A stretch of 64,000 nt of DNA, taken from Lineolata rhizophorae (taxonomy: Eukaryota; Ascomycota; Dothideomycetes; Lineolatales; Lineolataceae). Below the pieces are notes generated by a model that searched no databases, was not told the origin of the DNA, and was given only the letters and a program-made list of their open reading frames with translations. Positions within the stretch are counted from its first letter, which is position 1, and each line of letters starts with the position of its first letter. A program made the translations under genes and the position numbers. This document shows positions 58,403-64,000 of the stretch, piece after piece. Location: contig MU001679.1 in assembly GCA_010093515.1 (NCBI GenBank), forward strand, positions 3,498 through 67,497, given 5' to 3'.

Positions 58403-61400
58403 ATGGCCAAAGCTCTCTCCAAATCCGTCTCTCTCCGCCTCCGCGGCCATCCGACTTCTCCCAACCACGACATCCCCTTCGAATCGTCTTTCACCAACCC
58501 TCTCCTCACATCCGACCACCCAGATCTGCCACGCCCCAAGACCGCCACAGGCGTTACTTCCTCCGCCAACAAGGCGCCCAAGAAACATCACGGCCTCAAG
58601 TGGCCCGGCGGCAGCACCACCGGCAAATCCGACGCCACCCACGACTACCACCTCGACCACCAAGACCGTTTCCCACAGTCCTTCAAGTTCCCTCCCTCGC
58701 GCCCGGACTCCCCCGTGGCCAAGAGCGGTAGCAGCCGCCGCGGCAGCGGCGGCGCCGAAGAAGCCACCATTGGCATCGCGCTAGGCAGCCCGACGCTGAC
58801 GGCGCCGCCGCCGGGCGCCACCGTGACAAGCTCGTCGGGCGTCGCGTGGAATATCCCGGACTACAACAACAGCAACAGCAACAACGGGGAAGCAAGGAGC
58901 GGCGAGAAGTCGGGCGGCAATAAAAGCGTGCCGTCGGTCGGGTCGCTGCCGAGCATGACAAGCTCTCAGTCGTCGGCGAGCGAGGCCGAGTTGGTGTCGG
59001 GAACGGCCGTGCCCGAGGCGCAGTCGCAGTCCCAGCAGGAGCAGCAGCAGCAACAACAGAAGCAAGCCGCAGCAGCTCTACCGCCGCCGCCGCCACCTCC
59101 CCCTCCACCTCCGCCTCCACCTCCGCCGCAGCCACCCTCGCAGCCCCAGAAGGTGCCCGTGCCGCCGATGACGCCCGTCACGCCGACGACGCCGTCGCGA
59201 GCAAAGGCCCGCGGCTGGAAGGCGCTCGGTGGCCTGTTTGGCAGCAGCAAGAAGCAAGCGAGCATGGCGGAGAAGCGCCGTGAGGAAAAGGCGGCCGCGT
59301 CGTCTGATTTGGAGGCAGGTGCGGCGTTCCACCAACTGCAGAGCGCGCTGGAGCGGCAGCAACAAGCGACCACGCGAGTTGCGGAGAGAGGGGAAGGTGT
59401 GGGAAGTAGGGCTGAGGAGCGCGGGGAAAAGGACGACGGGAGGAGTGGTGAAGTGGTGCAGGTGCAGCAGCAACAACCACCACAGCCCTCCACGCCTCCG
59501 CAAGTGCCTCAAGAGAAGCCCGTCGAACAGAAAGCCGAGCAGCGCCAGCCCAAGACGGCGGACAAGCCCGACAAGCTCTCTACTCGAGATCGCATCCTAG
59601 CCGTCGCGACTCCCTCGCGGCGCCACTTTCACCACCACCACCGCAAGATGAGCACCGACGACGACGGCGCCAATAGCGTGCCGAGCGGCAGCGCCAAGGG
59701 TACCGTTGGCAGCGGCACCGGCCCCACTTCCGCTCACGCGACGATCTCGTCTTCGTCCTCGTCCCACGACCGCGAGATCGAGGAGCTCCAGAGCGCCAAG
59801 CACCAGCCCGTAGTCGCGCCCGGCGTGCGCGCCGAGCTGCACCAGCTGGCCGAGTCGGCCCGGCACCCGCACCCGCTGCGGAGCCACTCGGGCGCGAGCA
59901 ACCGGTCCGGACGGGTAGACACGCCGCACGCGGACGGCGGCGCCGGCGCCGGCGAGGTGCCGGCGGTGGTGGTGTCAGGGGCCAATGGGAGCGAGGAGGA
60001 CAGGAAGGCCCTGCCGCGGTCGGCGACGGCGAGCCCGCTGCTGGACGTGGATATCCCGAGCATCAAGATGGAGCGGTACAGCGTCATGTTCAGCAGCTTG
60101 TTGGCGCCGAGCGGCGCGGGCTTTGCCGGGAACCGACAGAGCATCTTTATGCGGAGGCAGGGAAACGGGGCGCCGGATAAGTTGGAGCCGTTGAGCGATG
60201 TGTCGTTGAAGGTATGTTTATGCTTTTGTGGACACTCCTTAAACCGCAGTGCCCAGCCCGACTAACACTTCTTTCTACAGAGCTCCAACCACCCCCCAAA
60301 GCTCCAGCGCCGCGTGAGCTCTCCCGCCACCACGCCCACCCACCCCCCAACCAAGAAGGACTCCGACTCCCCCGCAGCAGCATCGGTCCAGACGCCCAAG
60401 TCTTCCGCCGTCTCGCTTTCGCTGTTTCCGCCTGCCGGCGGTTGCCAGGACAAGCGCACCCACCACTCGGCCGCCGGCGGATCCGTCGCGCGCGCCAGGC
60501 AGAATGCCGCCGCCGCGGCGGCCGTCAACGCCGGCACCGCAGCGCCGGCAGCGGGACACCACAGCCTCCGCCGCGCGAACACGGCGCCCGGCGACTTGTC
60601 GCCGAACCAGGCGGCGTTTGCGCTCGCGCACGAGGAGCGGCGCGAGGGCAAACCCCTTGCCTCAAAGCGCCCCGGCAGCGCGGCGAGCAACGGCCGCAAC
60701 ACCGAGTCCCCCGCCGGTGGATCGTCGTCGTCCAACCCGCGCCCGCCAGCCGGCGGCGGCTTCATGGGCGTCGCCATGACGACGTCGACGGCGACGATGG
60801 TGCGGCAGCCCCAGCCCCAGCCCCAGCAGCCTGCCTCAGCGGGCGGCGGCGGACCGCAGGCGTCGACGACGACTATGACAACGACAGCAGGCGCCCCCCG
60901 CTCCCTCGAGTACCACAACGCGCGGCACGCGCCGCGCTTCAGCGCGCTGGTGGGCAGGCGGCCCGACGCGGGAGCGCCACTAACGCCCGTGTCGGCTTCG
61001 ACGGAGGCGACGAGCTGGGAGGGTCCCGGGCCGGGGCCCGGCGAGCCGGCCTGGGAGATGGTTACGGGTGCCGGGGGTCAGCGGCCGCGGAGCCCGCCCA
61101 AGACGGCGGTGCCGCCGGTGCCGGACCAGGCGCAGCCGCAGCAGTCGCAGCAGCCGCAGACGAAGAAGGTGGTTGGGCTGCCGGCAACGACGCGGCCGGC
61201 GGCCAAGGAGGCGGCGCACCTGGCGCGCCAGGAGAGCGAGCGGCGGATGCGCGAGGAGCGCGAGCGGCGGGAGCAGCGCGAGCGGGAGCGCGAGCGGAAG
61301 GTGAGGCTGGAGCAGAGGCTGCGGGAGCAGGTGGAGCTGAGGAGGAGGCTGGAGGAAGAGGAGAGGGAGAGGGAGTTCCGCGAGGCGGCCGAGAGGGTCA

Positions 61401-61750
61401 AGGGGGCGCAGGGGAGGGGCCGCCAAGAGAGCAGCACGCTGGGCGCCGAGGGGACCGTCGTGGCGGCGGGTGGAGGAGCGGACCCGGGCAAGGCGGGGCC
61501 CGAGAAGGCGAAAGGGGGCGCGCACGAGCCGCTCGTCGAGGTGGCGAGGCAGGTGTCGGTCACGATGAAGCAGGGGCGGCAGATGCTGATTCGGAACAAT
61601 TCGGGGGGTTCGGTGACGGAGGGCAAGAGGAGCGGGGGGAGCAGCCGGTCGGGGACGCCGGAGCGGGTCGGCGAGAAGAGGGCGATGACGCCGACGGTGG
61701 TGGAGGTGGGGAAGAGGCAGAGTGAGAGGGTGGTTGTGGAGGGGGCGTGA
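58403..61750 (+). CDS. Large disordered fungal protein with MERYSVMF motif
   Basis: Two exons, 58403-60211 and 60281-61750, encode 1092 residues; the 69-nt intron has a gtatgt donor, a gactaac branch and both ends in phase 0. Most of the protein is low complexity: Ser/Thr/Gly-rich, a poly-Gln run (about 213-223), a poly-Pro run (about 229-244) and PQPQP repeats. A conserved-looking block, LLDVDIPSIKMERYSVMFSS (about 549-568), stands out; I recall similar MERYSVMF blocks in other fungal proteins of unknown function. The C-terminal third has a highly charged helix (RQESERRMREERERREQRER) that probably forms a coiled coil. Function is unknown; a signalling or cytoskeletal scaffold is a guess. Confidence 0.75.
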
Positions 61751-62540
61751 GGGGGGAGCGATCAGTCTATGGGGATAAAGGATGGGTTTGGTGTTAGAGC
61801 GCTTTCTTTTATGGGGGTCTGGGCAACAAACAAACACGTTGTGATGAGCGGGGACTCTGGGTGGGCTGCATTCCGCTGCCGATGGGACTGGACTGATATA
61901 ACACTTGCCGTTGGGAAAAGAAAGGTACTGGCGCTGCACCTGGCGGACTCAAGGAATTTGCTCCTGTTCTTTTTATTTTCGGTCCATTTTCTTCTGCACA
62001 TCTTGGCTTTTTTTGTTTCTTTTTGTGTGTGTGTTTTATTATGTTCCTTCTTCCATTCTTCCCCATTTCCGGAATCTGGGCGGGCTGTTGGCGGAGACGT
62101 GCAGTCTTCGCCGGATAAGTCATTTTGCACACGATGAGGCTTGAAGCTTTTTCGGCGGGTGTTGCTATGAATGCCTGTCCGCTTTCGAAGGGCTAGGCTT
62201 CTGGAGCTTTGGGAGGCGCGGATGGGAGGAAGGGGGGAGGGGGGGGCGCGCTCTCGCCTGGATTTGAGAGCATTCTGTACTTTTAGAACTTTTAAGATAC
62301 CTTCTAGTCGGCCTTCACATTTCAATTCACTTTGTTCAGAATCACTTGGACGATGCGTTCGAAAAGTCTGCTGAAGTCGTTGACGACAGGACTCAATTGC
62401 TGTGCCCGTGGCGTGCGCAAATGACCTAGGTAGGCTAAAAGAACTGGGATTGAACTCCCAATCCAGTGTGTCCATTCTCACTTCCAAATCCCCCTTTCCC
62501 ACGCGGGGGCCAGCCGTCTCCGCTCTCCCTCCTCACTCAC
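61751..62540. other. Intergenic between convergent genes
   Basis: About 790 bases of 3' flank, with T-rich runs at 61960-62060 that suit a poly(A)/termination zone. No gene is supported. Confidence 0.4.
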
Positions 62541-62933
62541 TCACGCGCCGCCCTCCCTCTTCGCGTACTCGTCCTCCATGCGCGCCCTGTACTCCCGTCC
62601 GGCCTCATCCCCCTCCTCGTCCCCCACGTCCTCGATCCTCGCGCTCTCGAAGCGCTGCCCGTCCGACTCGGGCAGCCGGTTGCCGGCGGCGCCGACGGGG
62701 ATCTCGCGCCCGGACGCGTCGTACGCGCGCGTCTCCTGCAGGGCGGGCTCGCCGAGGGTCTGGGTGGTGACCTGGCGGACGGTGCCGGCGGGGTCGGAGC
62801 GGGTGGTGATCTTGTGGGCGCGGCCGGCCGAGGCGGTGTGCGGGGAGGAGGACGACGAGTCGGAGACGGTGGACGAGGAGGCGGTGAAGGATGTGCTGAA
62901 GGAGGAGGAGTAGGTCGAGGCGTTGCGGGACAT
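62541..62933 (-). CDS. Small conserved serine-rich fungal protein
   Basis: An intron-free frame of 130 residues. The first 35 residues are almost all Ser, Thr and Ala (FSTSFTASSSTVSDSSSSS). After that comes a polar region with a repeated-looking phrase (HKITTRSDPAGTVRQVTTQT) and a conserved-looking acidic C-terminus (GRLPE-type, then DEEGDEAGREYRARMEDEYA). It is hydrophilic, without a signal peptide or membrane span. I do not recognise the family. Confidence 0.65.
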   Translation of the reverse strand: MSRNASTYSSSFSTSFTASSSTVSDSSSSSPHTASAGRAHKITTRSDPAGTVRQVTTQTLGEPALQETRAYDASGREIPVGAAGNRLPESDGQRFESARIEDVGDEEGDEAGREYRARMEDEYAKREGGA

Positions 62934-64000
62934 GGTGGTTGCGCGGGGTTTGGTTGTTGGGCTGGGTGGAGGTGGGGTTTGGATTGGAGGAGAGGTTCTT
63001 GGGTTGGTGTGGTTCGCTGTGGTGTGTTCGATTGCGGGTTGAGGTAGGAATGAGTGGGTGGGGAGGAAATGGTGGTGCTGGGGATTTATTTGCGTGGGAG
63101 TGGCAATGCGGTGATTGACTTGTTACGGCATATGACGTAACGGGGCCCGTGAGCATCGTACAGCGTGCAAGGTTCGCGCAAGTTCTTGATTCCCACAACA
63201 GAGAATCTAGTGTAAAATGAGTTATTGGCCTTTCGCAATATTTACTTAGAGCATTGGATTGTTCTGTGCTTCTTTATTCTTTCATCGTGTGGTGTATTTG
63301 ATATTTCCGTGTTCTGGTGCCAAGAAACTATCCAGCCAATCACATCACTGGCTTGAATGCCTAGGAAGTGGACCCGGAGAGCAACATTCGTCGCACACTA
63401 ACAACGCAAACAACACACGCACACCGACTGCAAAGCAAAGAAAAGAGGAGCAAAGAACAAAAAACACAGTTTAGTTTGGAACACACCGGTCGAGCTTCGT
63501 TTCCACCTTCCCTTCGGTAGCTGAAGCGTGCAAGTGGCATTGCGTGGCCCAGACCTGCGCCGTCTCAGCGCCGCCTCACCAGCGGGAGGAGTGCAGCTGC
63601 ATGCGAGCGCCACCGGGATGCGCCGTGGTTCGCATGTCCAGGCCGCCTCAAAGGTATGCAGGACGTTGATGTAGAAGTAGAAATGCTCGGTAAGGCTGAC
63701 CAAAGATGGACCGTGGCGGTGGGTTTGCGGAAAGCGAGGACTCTCTTCGGGTACTTGAATTGAAAGTGAGAGCATACTTGGGAGTGCTGAACCTGTTGGC
63801 CTATTTTGAAACAGCGCCATAGAGTATAAATCGCAAAAACAACGCACCCTATAGAGCGCAAGCTCGAGTCTAGACCCGCCACCTTACACAACATCGCAAA
63901 CGCTCGCATCGAAGGTCAAAAATCCCTAGTGGCCTTCCCAGAGACCGATAGATGCACAGGTGCAGCAAGCGTCGTTACTGTGTAGACCCAGCAACCCGTC
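62934..64000. other. Right-end flank, nothing recognised
   Basis: About 1.07 kb. The left part is the promoter of the serine-rich gene. Frames at 63398-63909 on the minus strand are open but show no recognisable protein pattern. Confidence 0.35.

Noticed and set aside
62425-62475. tRNA T-arm-like sequence on the minus strand (gggagttcaatccc)
   Set aside because: The loop is six bases, not seven, and no matching acceptor, D or anticodon arm could be placed around it.

Overview
The window is nuclear DNA of a filamentous ascomycete (Pezizomycotina, probably a sordariomycete). The evidence is dense, mostly GC-rich genes split by short introns of about 45-140 nt with GTRNGT donors and CTRAC-like branch sites, plus fungal-specific families: DAD4 of the DASH ring, Got1, Def1, GH35 beta-galactosidase, an HMT1-like ABC transporter and a HET-domain fragment. 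All gene models were built by hand from reading frames and splice signals. No tRNA, rRNA or CRISPR array was seen.

Layout. 0-2 kb: AT-rich sequence with the C-terminal end of a pogo/Fot-like transposase and hairpin repeats. 2-6.5 kb: two head-to-head Gfo/Idh/MocA oxidoreductases, then galactokinase tail-to-tail with the second. 7.7-12.9 kb: Def1 (RNA polymerase II degradation factor) divergent from a conserved unknown gene. 13.4-20.8 kb, all minus strand: an HMT1-like ABC transporter, a membrane protein of unknown function and an F-box protein. 23.5-29 kb: a transcriptional-type cyclin, an F-box-like/DUF7730-type protein and dolichol-phosphate mannosyltransferase. 29.4-36.8 kb: a secreted GH35 beta-galactosidase (with a likely GC-AG intron) and a phosphoketolase. 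37.9-45.9 kb: an unknown Met/Gly-rich protein, DAD4, Ies6, Got1 and DAHP synthase. 46.4-52 kb: a less GC-rich accessory stretch with a 54-residue membrane protein, a divergent Zn-cluster-like gene and a HET fragment. 52.2-62.9 kb: Arp5, a large disordered protein and a small serine-rich protein.

How genes may work together. Beta-galactosidase, galactokinase, the sugar-type oxidoreductases and phosphoketolase all fit sugar catabolism, but they are spread over 35 kb with housekeeping genes between, so this is loose linkage and not a proven cluster. Ies6 and Arp5, obligate partners in the INO80 remodeller, lie about 10 kb apart. The least explained part is 46.4-52 kb, where a tiny membrane-protein gene and a putative regulator are divergently transcribed beside HET-domain debris.
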